DNA of 64,000 bases, taken from contig WGLV01000007.1 in the NCBI GenBank assembly GCA_016125385.1, positions 1 to 64,000 of the forward strand, given 5' to 3'. Each line of letters opens with the position of its first letter. Position 1 is the stretch's first letter. The notes beneath the pieces are model-generated. The model was not told the origin of the DNA. It searched no databases and worked only from the letters and a program-made list of their open reading frames with translations. Below are positions 51,672-60,714 of the stretch, piece by piece. Made by a program: the position numbers and the translations under genes. Origin of the DNA: a bacterium (GTDB lineage: Bacteria; Hinthialibacterota; Hinthialibacteria; Hinthialibacterales; Hinthialibacteraceae).

Positions 51672-53072
51672 ATGGTAAAAACTCCGTCCTTACCGACGAC
51701 CGATCGTACTCTGCCTCATAATCTCGACGCGGAGCGCAAAACCCTCGGCGCGATGATTCGCGACCGCGAGGCGTTGCATCGCGCCCACGAGATTCTGGGG
51801 CGCGACGCGTTTTACCAGCCCAGCCACCAGATCATCTACGACGCCCTGATCGATCTCGATGCGCAAAGCATCGCCATCGACCTCACCACCCTCGCCGACG
51901 CCCTCGATCGCGGCGGGCGGCTCGAAACCATCGGCGGGCCTTTTTACATCGCCGAACTGGCGCAGAGCGTGGCCACCTCGGCCAACGTCGCCTTTCACGC
52001 CCGCATTGTGCGCCAGCACGCCATGCGGCGCATGCTGATCCGCCAGTGTTCGGAGATCATCCAGACCGCGTATGAAGGCGCCGATGAGGCGGAGATCATT
52101 CTCTCCGACGCCGAGGCCTCCATCTTCCGTCTGGCCGAGCAGCGCGGCGGGCGGTCATTCAACCCGGTGGGCAAGTTTCTCGACGCCGCGCTCGAGAAGA
52201 TTCAGATGGCGCAGGAACAGCAGGGCTCGCTCACCGGCCTGACCAGCGGGTTTCGCGACCTCGACGCCATGACCAGCGGGTTTCAGGCCTCCGACCTGAT
52301 CGTTCTGGCGGCGCGGCCCTCGGTGGGTAAAACCAGCCTGGTGCTCAATTTCGCCGAAGCGGCGGCGATGACGGGCGCGGGGGTGGGCGTGTTTTCGCTC
52401 GAAATGTCGTCCGAGCAGATCGCCGAGCGCGTGCTCTGTTCGCAGGCGCGCGTCAACCTGAAACACATGCGCTCCGGCTTTTTCACCCGGCGCGACGCCA
52501 ACCAGCTGCTCAAGACCGCCGCCGAGATTCACGACATGCCGCTGTATATCGACGACACGCCCAACTTGACGCCCACCGAGGTCATGAGCCGGGCGCGCCG
52601 TCTCAAGGCCGAGGTCCCCAGCCTGGGCATGATCATCATCGATTATCTTCAGTTGATGAGCTCGTCGCGCCGCAGCGACAACCGCCAGCAGGAGGTCGCC
52701 GAAATCTCGCGCGCCCTCAAGATTCTCGCCCGCGACATCAACGTGCCGATCATCGCCTGTTCGCAGCTCTCCCGTGCGGTTGAAAAGCGCGACGACCATC
52801 TGCCGCGCCTCTCCGACCTGCGCGAGTCGGGCGCCATCGAGCAGGACGCCGACCTGGTCGTCTTCATCCACCGCGAGCCGCTCAAGGGCGCGTACGAGGG
52901 CGACGAGGAAGACGTCGAGGCGGGCCAGCAGCATCACTTCACCTACAAACTGATCATCGCCAAACACCGCAACGGTCCGGTGGGCGAGGTCGACATCTAT
53001 TTCGCCAAGGAATACACCCGCTTCTTCGACGCCGCACGCGACGACCGCGACGACGAAGAAGTGCCCTTCTAA
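51672..53072 (+). CDS. dnaB: Replicative DNA helicase
   Basis: A 466-residue hexameric 5'-3' helicase that unwinds the fork. The N-terminal DnaB domain begins NLDAERKTLGAMIRDREALH and AHEILGRDAFYQPSHQIIYD. The RecA-like motor domain carries Walker A in RPSVGKTSLVLNFAE, H1a-H4 motifs including GVFSLEMSSEQIAERVLC, IIIDYLQLM, ACSQLSRAVEKR and LSDLRESGAIEQDAD, and the HRNGPVGE-containing end. Length is normal, with no intein. The ATG at 51,672 has a weak GAG site. Two DnaA-box-like sequences lie just upstream. Confidence 0.98.
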   Translation: MVKTPSLPTTDRTLPHNLDAERKTLGAMIRDREALHRAHEILGRDAFYQPSHQIIYDALIDLDAQSIAIDLTTLADALDRGGRLETIGGPFYIAELAQSVATSANVAFHARIVRQHAMRRMLIRQCSEIIQTAYEGADEAEIILSDAEASIFRLAEQRGGRSFNPVGKFLDAALEKIQMAQEQQGSLTGLTSGFRDLDAMTSGFQASDLIVLAARPSVGKTSLVLNFAEAAAMTGAGVGVFSLEMSSEQIAERVLCSQARVNLKHMRSGFFTRRDANQLLKTAAEIHDMPLYIDDTPNLTPTEVMSRARRLKAEVPSLGMIIIDYLQLMSSSRRSDNRQQEVAEISRALKILARDINVPIIACSQLSRAVEKRDDHLPRLSDLRESGAIEQDADLVVFIHREPLKGAYEGDEEDVEAGQQHHFTYKLIIAKHRNGPVGEVDIYFAKEYTRFFDAARDDRDDEEVPF

Positions 53073-53185
53073 GCGCCCCGCCGCGCTGGTTGGTCGCCAT
53101 CGTCCGGCGCCATCCCGGCGTATGGTCTACAAGGAATTCCCGCTAACAATCTTTCTCCGTTTCGGTATAGAGGGTTGCTTTTTTA

Positions 53186-53201
53186 ATTAACCCAGGTTAA
53201 T
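53186..53201. promoter_or_regulatory. Palindromic operator upstream of the DtxR/MntR gene
   Basis: ATTAACC and GGTTAAT surround a CA centre, a perfect 16-bp palindrome placed 31 bases before the regulator's ATG. Half-sites with GGTTA are typical of DtxR/MntR-family boxes, so autoregulation is likely. Confidence 0.55.
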
Positions 53202-53231
53202 GTAAATCATAAACCAAACGAGAGAACCGGG

Positions 53232-53906
53232 ATGATTGGAAGCGCGGGTGAAGACTATCTGAAGGCGATTTACCGGCTGAGCCAGCAGGGCGAGAGCGTC
53301 AGCCTGGCCTCCGTGGCCCAGCAGATGGAGGTCTCGCCGGCGGCGGCGACGAAGATGATGAAGCGTTTGTGCTCGCTGCGGCTGGCCGAGTACTCCCGCT
53401 CGGGCGGCGCGAAGCTGACCGGCGCGGGCCGCCGCGTCGCGCTTGAACTGATCCGCCATCACCGTCTAATCGAGATGTACCTGATGAAGGCGCTCGGCTA
53501 CCGCTGGGATGAAGTCCACGACGAGGCCGAACGGCTCGAACACGTCATTTCGGAAGAATTTGAAGAACGCATCGACGCCATGCTGGGCCGACCCACCCAC
53601 GATCCCCACGGTCAACCCATCCCCGCGAAGGATTTATCGCTGGTGGAAGATGAATGCGCGCCGCTTGACGCGCTGGCGCCGGGCGAGCGCCGCCGCGTCG
53701 CGTGGGTTAACGATCTCGACGCCGTGATGCTGCGCTACATGGGCGAGCTGGGCCTGTACCCCGGCGCCCGGGTGGAGTTGATTGAAGCCGAGCCGTACGG
53801 CGGCTCGCTGCGGATACGGGTCGACGGTGTGGAGCGGCCGGTGGGCCGTGAGCTCGCGGCCAATGTATTTGTTCATTGCGTGCGGAAGAAGGGGAGAAAA
53901 TCATGA
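53232..53906 (+). CDS. DtxR/MntR-family metal-dependent repressor
   Basis: A 224-residue iron or manganese sensor. The N-terminal winged helix (EDYLKAIYRLSQQGESVSLA, VAQQMEVSPAAATKMMKRLC) leads into a dimerisation domain with metal-site residues in RHHRLIEMYLMKALGYRWDE, then HVISEEFEERIDAML, and a C-terminal SH3/FeoA-like domain (about 150-220: MGELGLYPGARVELIEAEPY). Upstream is a palindromic operator candidate. The last codons overlap the start of the esterase gene by four bases (ATGA), and an NRAMP metal transporter comes two genes later. This context favours Mn or Fe homeostasis, with manganese more likely from the transporter type. Confidence 0.92.
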   Translation: MIGSAGEDYLKAIYRLSQQGESVSLASVAQQMEVSPAAATKMMKRLCSLRLAEYSRSGGAKLTGAGRRVALELIRHHRLIEMYLMKALGYRWDEVHDEAERLEHVISEEFEERIDAMLGRPTHDPHGQPIPAKDLSLVEDECAPLDALAPGERRRVAWVNDLDAVMLRYMGELGLYPGARVELIEAEPYGGSLRIRVDGVERPVGRELAANVFVHCVRKKGRKS

Positions 53907-55210
53907 AATACGCTCAACTTCTGATCGGCGCCGCCGCGTGGTTGGTTTTGTGCGGCGGCGGCGCGGCGATTAACTTCGCTTACGGCGGAGACCTCATCCA
54001 CCGCTTTGATTTCGGCTCGGGACCGGTCTCATCGGGAGCCGCCCGCGTTTCGCCGGATGACGTATACACGCCGCAACGCGGTTATGGCTTTTTGCCCGGC
54101 TATCAGCCCAAGGCGTCCGGCGCCGCCTGCGTGGGCGATCCCGTTTTTTATTTCACGATGGACGTCCCTGAAGGAAATTACACGGTCAGGCTGACGCTCG
54201 GCGGAGACGATGACGCCGTCGCCGTCGTCAAAGCCGAGTCGCGCCGCCTGATGCTGGCGCCAGTAGAGACCCGCGCCAGAGAGACCGCTGAGCGCGCGTT
54301 CACAGTAAACGTACGGAACAGCCACATCGGCCCCGATGAAGACGTCCGGCTTAAAAGCCGTGAGATCGGCGCGTTTCACTGGGACGATCGGCTGACGCTG
54401 GAGTTCAACGGAACCCGCCCCGCGTTGCGTTCGATGGAAGTTGAAAAAAACGATGACGCCGTCACGGTGTTTCTGGCGGGCGATTCGACCGTCACCGATC
54501 AGACGCAAGAACCGTGGTGCGCGTGGGGGCAGATGCTGCCGCGCTTTTTTGACGAGAACGCCGCCATCGCCAATCACGCCGAATCGGGCGAGACCTTGCG
54601 CGCCTTCGTGGGCGAGCGGCGGCTGAAAAAACTGCTGAGCCTCATCCGTTCCGGCGATTACCTGTTCATTCAATTCGCCCATAACGACATGAAGCGCGGA
54701 ACGCCCGAGCAGATCGGATACCGCGACTCGCTCGTCCAGTTTATTCATGAGGCGCGGGTGCGCGGCGCTACGCCCGTGCTGGTTACGCCGATGCACCGCC
54801 GCGCCTTCGATGAAAACGGGCTCATTCGCAACACCTTCGGCGACTATCCGGAGGTGATGCGCCAGACCGCCCGCGGCGAGGGCGTCGCGCTGATCGACCT
54901 CAACGCAATGAGCCGCGTATTATTTGAGGCGCTCGGCCCTGAAGGAACCCTCAAGGCGTTCGTTCATTACCCCGCTGGAACCTTTCCCGGTCAGGATGAA
55001 GCGCTGAAAGATAACACGCACTTCAATTCGTATGGCGCGTATGAGCTGGCCCGTTGCGTCGTCGAAGGGATTCGCGAGCGAGTCCCGCAACTGGCGAAGC
55101 ATCTGCGCGGCGGGGTGGAACGATTCGATCCCGCGCGGCCCGATCCCCCCGAGTCGTGGACCCTGCCGCCGAGCCCGATGAGTTCCATCGCCCGGCCCCC
55201 GGGCGGCTGA
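53903..55210 (+). CDS. Secreted rhamnogalacturonan acetylesterase-like SGNH hydrolase
   Basis: A 435-residue exported esterase of the CE12/SGNH group that would deacetylate pectin-type or related polysaccharides. A signal peptide ends near INFA/YGG. A beta-sandwich N-terminal domain (about 30-175: HRFDFGSGPVSSGAARVSPD) precedes the SGNH fold with block I GDSTVTDQ (Ser nucleophile), GRN-like block FIQFAHNDMK and block V DNTHFNSYGA with Asp and His. The start at 53,903 overlaps the regulator's stop as ATGA, so it is translationally coupled to a metal repressor. Its link with metal uptake is unexplained and unusual. Confidence 0.88.
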   Translation: MKYAQLLIGAAAWLVLCGGGAAINFAYGGDLIHRFDFGSGPVSSGAARVSPDDVYTPQRGYGFLPGYQPKASGAACVGDPVFYFTMDVPEGNYTVRLTLGGDDDAVAVVKAESRRLMLAPVETRARETAERAFTVNVRNSHIGPDEDVRLKSREIGAFHWDDRLTLEFNGTRPALRSMEVEKNDDAVTVFLAGDSTVTDQTQEPWCAWGQMLPRFFDENAAIANHAESGETLRAFVGERRLKKLLSLIRSGDYLFIQFAHNDMKRGTPEQIGYRDSLVQFIHEARVRGATPVLVTPMHRRAFDENGLIRNTFGDYPEVMRQTARGEGVALIDLNAMSRVLFEALGPEGTLKAFVHYPAGTFPGQDEALKDNTHFNSYGAYELARCVVEGIRERVPQLAKHLRGGVERFDPARPDPPESWTLPPSPMSSIARPPGG

Positions 55211-55290
55211 TCCGCGAAGATATCATTTCACGCTCTGATTGTTACACTGATGAAGCACCGGTATATACGCATCGCCTGGAGATTCACGCC

Positions 55291-57189
55291 ATGAGTACGC
55301 GTCAACGCGCCTCGCTTGAAGAAGTCCACCATTCCGTATCGGTAAAACACAAAAGCTGGCTGCGCCGGCTGTTCGCCTTCGTTGGACCCGCGTACCTGGT
55401 CAGCGTCGGCTATATGGACCCCGGCAACTGGGCCACTGACATCGAAGGCGGCGCCCGCTTCGGCTATACGCTGATCTGGGTGCTGTTGATGTCGAACTGG
55501 ATGGCGATTCTGTTGCAGACGCTCAGCGCCCGGCTGGGCATCGTCACCGGCCGCGATCTGGCTCAGGGCTGCCGCGCCGAGTATCCACCCGTCATCAATT
55601 TCATCCTCTGGATTCTGTGTGAAATCGCCATCGCGGCCTGCGACCTGGCCGAGGTGCTGGGTACGATCATCGGTCTGAAACTGCTGTTCGGCCTGCCGCT
55701 GATCTGGGGATGTCTGGTGACGGTGTTCGATACCTTTCTGTTGCTTTACATCCAGCGCTTTGGCATGCGCAAGATGGAAGCCTTTATCGTGATGCTGGTC
55801 GCCACCATCGGAAGCTGCTTCATCATCGAAATCTTTCTCGCCAAGCCCGACTGGGGCGGAATCGCAAGCGGGTTCATCCCCCATCTGGAACCCGGCGCAC
55901 TGTACGTCGCCATCGGTATGCTGGGCGCGACGGTGATGCCTCACAATTTGTACCTTCATTCCGCGCTGGTTCAAACGCGGCGCGTCTCTCACCTCGGCGA
56001 TGAAAAGGCCACCGCCTGCTGGTATAACTTCATCGATTCGGCGGTGGCGCTCAACGCGGCGTTTTTCGTCAACGCCGCCATCCTCATCATGGCGGCCGCC
56101 ACCTTCTGGACGCAGGGAATCGTTGTCAATGAAATCGAACAGGCGCACGGTATGCTCGAAACCCTGCTGGGATCGTCTATCGCGCCCACCGCGTTCGGTC
56201 TGGCGCTGCTCTGCGCCGGCCAGAGCTCGACGCTGACCGGAACCCTCGCCGGTCAGATCGTGATGGAGGGCTTCGTCCATATCCGGCTTTCGCCGTGGCT
56301 GCGGCGGCTTATCACGCGTTCGCTGGCGCTGATTCCCGCCGCGTCGGCGATTCTGATCTTCGGCGAGCAGGCGAGCTATCAGTTGCTCATCCTCAGCCAG
56401 GTGATTCTCAGCCTTCAGTTGCCGTTCGCCATCATCCCGCTGATTCATTTCACCAGCGAAAAATCGAAGATGGGGGGCTTCGCCAGCCCCGGCTGGGTCA
56501 AGGCGGTTTCGTGGGGGGTGGCCGCGATCATCGTCGCTTTGAACGGCAAACTGGTGTTTGACGCCGTGCTGGAATGGGCGTCGGCGGGCGGTTGGCTGTC
56601 GGTGCTTACGATTGGCGTTATCGTCCCCATCGTTGTGTTCTGTTTGGCGATTTTGTTCTGGATTACGGTCATGCCCTGGATCCGCGGCGGCCGCGCCTGG
56701 ATCCGTGAAGACCATAACATCGCCGAACAGGTTCTGGGCGAAATCAAGCATGAAACCTATAACCATATCGGCGTTGCGCTTGAGCGGGAGCCGCATGACT
56801 CGCAGGTGTTGAGCCGCGCGGTAACGATGGCGCGCCGGGAATCGGCGCGTTTGACGCTGATCCACGTCGTCGATACGCCTCAGACCCAGGTCTATGGCGA
56901 ACAGGCTTACGGCCATCACGCCGAAGACGACCAGACCTACCTCGATGAACTCGCCAGAGAACTCGAAGCCAGCGGTCTGTCCGTTGGCGCGATCCTCCGG
57001 TACGGAAACCCCGTCGACGAGATCGTCAAAGCCGCGAAAGAAGAAGAACTCGACATGCTGATTCTGGGGTCGCACGGCCACCGCTGGATGGGCGACCTGC
57101 TTTGGGGGCAGACGGTCGATCCGGTCCGTCACGCGTTGACGATTCCGGTCATGGTGGTCCGCGCACAGGAAACGGCATTAACGACATAA
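55291..57189 (+). CDS. NRAMP metal transporter fused to a universal stress domain
   Basis: A 632-residue inner-membrane importer of Mn2+ or Fe2+ driven by protons. The TM1 motif DPGNW (residues 43-47) and the TM6 motif ATVMPHNLY, with Ala and Met before Pro-His-Asn, are the metal-binding set of true Nramp importers. About 11 membrane helices run to about residue 470. The last 150 residues form a UspA domain, with NHIGVALEREPHDSQVLSRA at its start and GSHGHRWMGDLLWGQTVDPV as the nucleotide-binding G-2x-G-9x-G(S/T)-like loop. The start at 55,291 is the ATG with GGAG upstream; the longer frame overlaps the previous gene. Located after the Mn-type regulator and esterase, it is probably under the same control. 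Confidence 0.95.
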   Translation: MSTRQRASLEEVHHSVSVKHKSWLRRLFAFVGPAYLVSVGYMDPGNWATDIEGGARFGYTLIWVLLMSNWMAILLQTLSARLGIVTGRDLAQGCRAEYPPVINFILWILCEIAIAACDLAEVLGTIIGLKLLFGLPLIWGCLVTVFDTFLLLYIQRFGMRKMEAFIVMLVATIGSCFIIEIFLAKPDWGGIASGFIPHLEPGALYVAIGMLGATVMPHNLYLHSALVQTRRVSHLGDEKATACWYNFIDSAVALNAAFFVNAAILIMAAATFWTQGIVVNEIEQAHGMLETLLGSSIAPTAFGLALLCAGQSSTLTGTLAGQIVMEGFVHIRLSPWLRRLITRSLALIPAASAILIFGEQASYQLLILSQVILSLQLPFAIIPLIHFTSEKSKMGGFASPGWVKAVSWGVAAIIVALNGKLVFDAVLEWASAGGWLSVLTIGVIVPIVVFCLAILFWITVMPWIRGGRAWIREDHNIAEQVLGEIKHETYNHIGVALEREPHDSQVLSRAVTMARRESARLTLIHVVDTPQTQVYGEQAYGHHAEDDQTYLDELARELEASGLSVGAILRYGNPVDEIVKAAKEEELDMLILGSHGHRWMGDLLWGQTVDPVRHALTIPVMVVRAQETALTT

Positions 57190-57198
57190 GGGGTGTCC

Positions 57199-58383
57199 AT
57201 GAAATTCAGGTTGTCTCCATCAATCCAGACCGTCGCCGCATCCGTGTTGATTCAACTCTGCCTTGGTGGAATCTACGCCTGGAGCGTCTATACCCCGTTA
57301 TTAAAAGATGAATATGGACTGACGGGCTGGCAAACCGCCTCGGTGTTCGGCGGCGCCATCGCCGTCTTCGCCCTGTCGATGGTGGCGGGCGGGCGTCTGC
57401 TGCAACGCTGGACTCCCCGGCGATGCGCCGCGCTGGGCGCGCTGTTGTTTGGCGCGGGCTATGCGCTGGCGGGCGCGTCGGGCGGCTCGTACGCCGTGTT
57501 GCTGCTGGGCGTAAGCGGGCTTTCCGGCGCGGGAACCGGCTTTGGTTACCTCAGCGCGATCGCCAGTTGCGTGGGGTGGTATCCCGAACGGAAAGGGTTA
57601 ATCACCGGCGTCGCGGTCGCGGGGTTCGGCGGCGGTTCGATCCTGGTCGCCGCCGCGGCGGAACAAATGCTGACCTCGGGGGCGGGCGTTTTGTTCGTGA
57701 TTCCGGCTGTTGGGGTCGTGTCGGCGTTATTGATGGGGCTGGGCGCGTGGCGTCTTCATCCGCCCCCCCGGCGCGCACATTCCAGCGGCGCAACAGTCTC
57801 AGACAGCGTGATACGGACGTCCGCGTTCTGGGGCATGTCGCTGGGGATGTTCGCGGGGACCTTCGGCGGTCTGTTGATTATCTCAAACCTCAAGCCGATC
57901 GGACTGGCGGCGGGCCTCACTTCATCTCAGGCGAGTCATGGAATCGCCTGCTTCGCGGTGGGCAACGTCGGCGGGCGCATTCTCTGGGGAGCCATCTACG
58001 ACCGTATCGGCTGGCTGGCGCCGCCCGTCTCACTGTTAACGCTCGGCGCCGGGGCCTGGGTGATGCACGCGGCTCCCTCCTTGTGGATCTTTTACGCCGC
58101 CGTGATCTGCGCCGGGTTTTCGTTTGGAGGATGCTTTGTGCTATACGCCGCCCATGTCGCCGCGCTGTATGGCGTGGATCGCGTATCGGGCGTGTATCCC
58201 AAAGTGTTTCTGTCATACGCCGCTTCGGGAATCATCGGACCCGCCGCCGGCGGGCTGATCTTCGATCTCACCGCCTCGTACGCTCTCGCGCTCGAAATCA
58301 GCATGGCCATCGCCATTGTCAGCGGACTGGCGTGCTGGGGCCTGCTTCGCCCTCAATGCGCACTCGCCTCATCGCTGGAATAA
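57199..58383 (+). CDS. MFS transporter, oxalate/formate-antiporter-like
   Basis: A 394-residue permease of the major facilitator superfamily, OFA-like branch, with 12 hydrophobic helices. The first reads QLCLGGIYAWSVYTPLL, and the family motif between TM2 and TM3 is AGGRLLQRWTPRRC. NVGGRILWGAIYDRIGWLAP repeats the motif in the second half, as usual. It starts at 57,199, nine bases after the NRAMP stop codon, and is likely co-transcribed. Substrate unknown: related proteins move small carboxylates, but siderophore or other export cannot be excluded from the metal-related context. Confidence 0.9.
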   Translation: MKFRLSPSIQTVAASVLIQLCLGGIYAWSVYTPLLKDEYGLTGWQTASVFGGAIAVFALSMVAGGRLLQRWTPRRCAALGALLFGAGYALAGASGGSYAVLLLGVSGLSGAGTGFGYLSAIASCVGWYPERKGLITGVAVAGFGGGSILVAAAAEQMLTSGAGVLFVIPAVGVVSALLMGLGAWRLHPPPRRAHSSGATVSDSVIRTSAFWGMSLGMFAGTFGGLLIISNLKPIGLAAGLTSSQASHGIACFAVGNVGGRILWGAIYDRIGWLAPPVSLLTLGAGAWVMHAAPSLWIFYAAVICAGFSFGGCFVLYAAHVAALYGVDRVSGVYPKVFLSYAASGIIGPAAGGLIFDLTASYALALEISMAIAIVSGLACWGLLRPQCALASSLE

Positions 58384-58433
58384 GCCGTCAGAATAAATTC
58401 AAGTTGAAATTGTCCGGCGATATTCATTTCAAC

Positions 58434-58463
58434 AAAAAAACGCACCGGGTTTCGCCGGTGCGT
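58434..58463 (-). terminator. Terminator of the chemoreceptor gene
   Basis: On the minus strand an ACGCACCGG/CCGGTGCGT hairpin is followed by T7, 31 bases past the stop codon. The 8-base stem is the same as in the hairpin at 60,662-60,688. Confidence 0.88.
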
Positions 58464-58493
58464 TCATTTTGATCGCTGTTTCCATCGGATGAA

Positions 58494-60218
58494 TCAGAAT
58501 CGCGTGCTTGCCGCGGGCTCCGTCCAGTCTTCTATTCCGGTTTCTTCATGACTGTGGCCGTTGCCATTCCCATTCCCATTCCCATTTCCGAGATGAGACG
58601 GTCTGGTGGGTTGCATCGGCTTGAATTCGTTCACTCGAGAGTGGCCGAATGAGCCGGTCGAATGCGTTGAGATCGCCGATCTGGCCGGCGCGGGGGACCG
58701 ATGAGCGAAGCGGTCGTCAATCATGAAACGGGCGATCATCTCCTGAATGGTCTGTGCCTGTGACGCCAGCTCCTCACTGAACGACGCCAGCTGTTCGCTT
58801 GACGAGGAATTCTGCTGGGTGACCTGGTCGAGTTCGGAAACGGCGGTGCGGATCTGCCCGGCCCCGCGAGACTGCTCGTTGCATGAAGCGGCGATTTCTT
58901 CGACCAGGCGCGCCGATTCCTGAATGGCGGGCACCGCGCCCTGAATCAGCGAACCCGCGCGTTCCGCCTGGCTGACGCTGTCGCGCGCCAGTTCGCTGAT
59001 CTCTTTGGCGGCCGCCTGGCTGCGTTCGGCCAGTTTTCTGACCTCGACCGCCACCACGGCGAAGCCCTTGCCCATGTCGCCCGCGCGGGCGGCTTCGATG
59101 GCGGCGTTGAGCGCCAGCAGGTTGGTCTGGTCGGCGATTTCGTCGATGATGCCGATCTGGTTGGCGATGCGTTTCATGGCGTCGACGGTTCCGGCCACTG
59201 CGCGGCCCCCGTCTTCGGCTTCGCTCGCGGCTTTAACCGAGACGTTGTTGGTCTTGCTGGCGTTGCCGGCGTTCTGATCGATGGCGCAGGCCAGTTCTTC
59301 AATGGCCGCCGAGGTTTCTTCAAGGTTTGAAGCTTGTTCCGTGGCGCCGTTGGCCAGCGATTGGGCCGACGACGAAAGCTCTTCCGAGCTCGAAGCCACC
59401 TGTTCGACCGCCGACTGCAGGCCGGAGATCACCTCGGTCAGGCTTTCCGACATATGGTTCAGGGCCTTGGCCAGTTGACCGACTTCGTCTTTCTGATCGA
59501 TGTTGAGACGCTGGCGCAGATCGCCGTTCGCCACCGCTTCCGCGAAGCGCACGCCCCTGGCCAGCGGAGGCGCGATGCCCCGGATGATAAAGGTGACCAG
59601 GGCGGCGCCCAGAAGCACGCCGGTGACAATCACCGCGATGATCCAGAACAGCGCGCTGGCGTAAATCCCCTGCGCGCGAGTGGTTGCATCCACGCTACCG
59701 TCGACGTTCAATTTCGCCAGACCATCGAGAGTTGTGTTGATATTGTCGAAGATGGCTTTCGATTCGCCGCGACTCACCGTCTGGGCTTCGACTTGTTTGC
59801 CTGACTCTGACAGTTTGATAATTTCTTTGTTAATCGCCAGGTAAGACGCCCATTGCTGGTTGAATTGATCGTAGAGAGTTTTTTCTTCCGGCGAGTTGAC
59901 AAACGGTTCGTACATACTTTTATTCTTGCTGACTTCCCCCGCTACTTCGTTCATCCGCGCTTCATATTTCCCCATATCGTCCTGACTGGTGGAGAGGATA
60001 TGTTGCAGTTCAGCGACGCGGAAATCTGAAATATTGGTGTTCATCGCGGAGGTATAGCGCACGCTGGGCAGCCAGCTTCCGGCAATCTCGTCGGAAATCG
60101 TGTTTAGATTGCGCAACTCATAAACGCCAAATCCTCCAATCAGCATCATAAGCAGCATCATCAGGGAAAACGTGGTGAACAACTTGGTTGAAATGCGGAG
60201 GTCTTTGAAGCGGATCAT
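58494..60218 (-). CDS. Methyl-accepting chemotaxis protein
   Basis: A 574-residue inner-membrane chemoreceptor. TM1 lies at about 14-32 ([20 protein letters not shown]), a four-helix-bundle periplasmic sensor at about 35-190, TM2 at about 190-213, then HAMP ([20 protein letters not shown]) and a cytoplasmic signalling hairpin with the highly conserved tip [20 protein letters not shown] and [21 protein letters not shown] Gly-Asn-rich linker ([12 protein letters not shown]) and acidic end [17 protein letters not shown] follow. No NWETF-type tether is present. The start has GAGGAG eight bases upstream. No che genes are nearby, so it works with a distant array. Confidence 0.95.
   Translation of the reverse strand: MIRFKDLRISTKLFTTFSLMMLLMMLIGGFGVYELRNLNTISDEIAGSWLPSVRYTSAMNTNISDFRVAELQHILSTSQDDMGKYEARMNEVAGEVSKNKSMYEPFVNSPEEKTLYDQFNQQWASYLAINKEIIKLSESGKQVEAQTVSRGESKAIFDNINTTLDGLAKLNVDGSVDATTRAQGIYASALFWIIAVIVTGVLLGAALVTFIIRGIAPPLARGVRFAEAVANGDLRQRLNIDQKDEVGQLAKALNHMSESLTEVISGLQSAVEQVASSSEELSSSAQSLANGATEQASNLEETSAAIEELACAIDQNAGNASKTNNVSVKAASEAEDGGRAVAGTVDAMKRIANQIGIIDEIADQTNLLALNAAIEAARAGDMGKGFAVVAVEVRKLAERSQAAAKEISELARDSVSQAERAGSLIQGAVPAIQESARLVEEIAASCNEQSRGAGQIRTAVSELDQVTQQNSSSSEQLASFSEELASQAQTIQEMIARFMIDDRFAHRSPAPARSAISTHSTGSFGHSRVNEFKPMQPTRPSHLGNGNGNGNGNGHSHEETGIEDWTEPAASTRF
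58564..58590. repeat. In-frame hexamer repeat in the chemoreceptor gene
   Basis: CATTCC-type hexamers occur about four times in tandem and encode the Asn-Gly repeats of the C-terminal linker. A change in copy number would alter linker length without breaking the frame. Confidence 0.7.
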
Positions 60219-60714
60219 CGGGTGAACTCCTCTGAATTTGGTCTATGCAAATTCAATTTGAATTGCGCGAAGCCTCATCCGCAAACATGAGGCCATTTTT
60301 GGATTTTTTTTTCAGAGGGGTTTAATATGGCCTTTGTGAAATGTCAGATCGGTTCATAACGTGTTGTAATTGTTTGATGTTTTAAAAAGTCCAGCGAAAT
60401 GGAGGTCCAAAAAAAATGCTATCTGTCTCTAGATCGTCTCATGCAGCCTCTTGATCGAACCTCTATGAATTACTCCAGGAGTGGTGGTATTCATTATTCC
60501 AGTTACATTTTGGTAGCCCTGTAATCCTGTACGATACAGCAAGGCGGTTTGGCTGGCTTGAGATGGAATCTCACCAGGAGCATCTAGCCTGTCTACCACG
60601 GGGAGCGCGTTGTGTTCTGCTGTGGCGATCAGGGTGTTACTGATGTTTTGCGTCAAAAACAACGCACCGGCCAGAAGACCGGTGCGCCTGGACCCCAATT
60701 CAATCGATCTCTCG
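60219..60714. other. Intergenic region between chemoreceptor and fucosidase
   Basis: A 496-base gap with no recognised gene. The 89-codon minus-strand frame at 60,429-60,698 covers the fucosidase terminator and has no domain signal. The upstream half is AT-rich and probably holds the chemoreceptor promoter. The part at about 60,420-60,610 has an unexplained, gene-like base composition and might be a remnant. Confidence 0.5.
60658..60688 (-). terminator. Terminator of the fucosidase gene
   Basis: On the minus strand a CGCACCGG/CCGGTGCG hairpin is followed by TTGTTTTT, 27 bases past the stop codon. Confidence 0.75.

Noticed and set aside
55228-57132. 634-codon minus-strand frame opposite the NRAMP-UspA gene
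   Set aside because: It is His/Asp/Gln/Arg-rich with no domain, and lies fully antisense to a well-supported transporter; a composition shadow of GC-rich coding DNA.
60429-60698. 89-codon minus-strand frame
   Set aside because: It covers the fucosidase terminator and lacks a ribosome site and domain.
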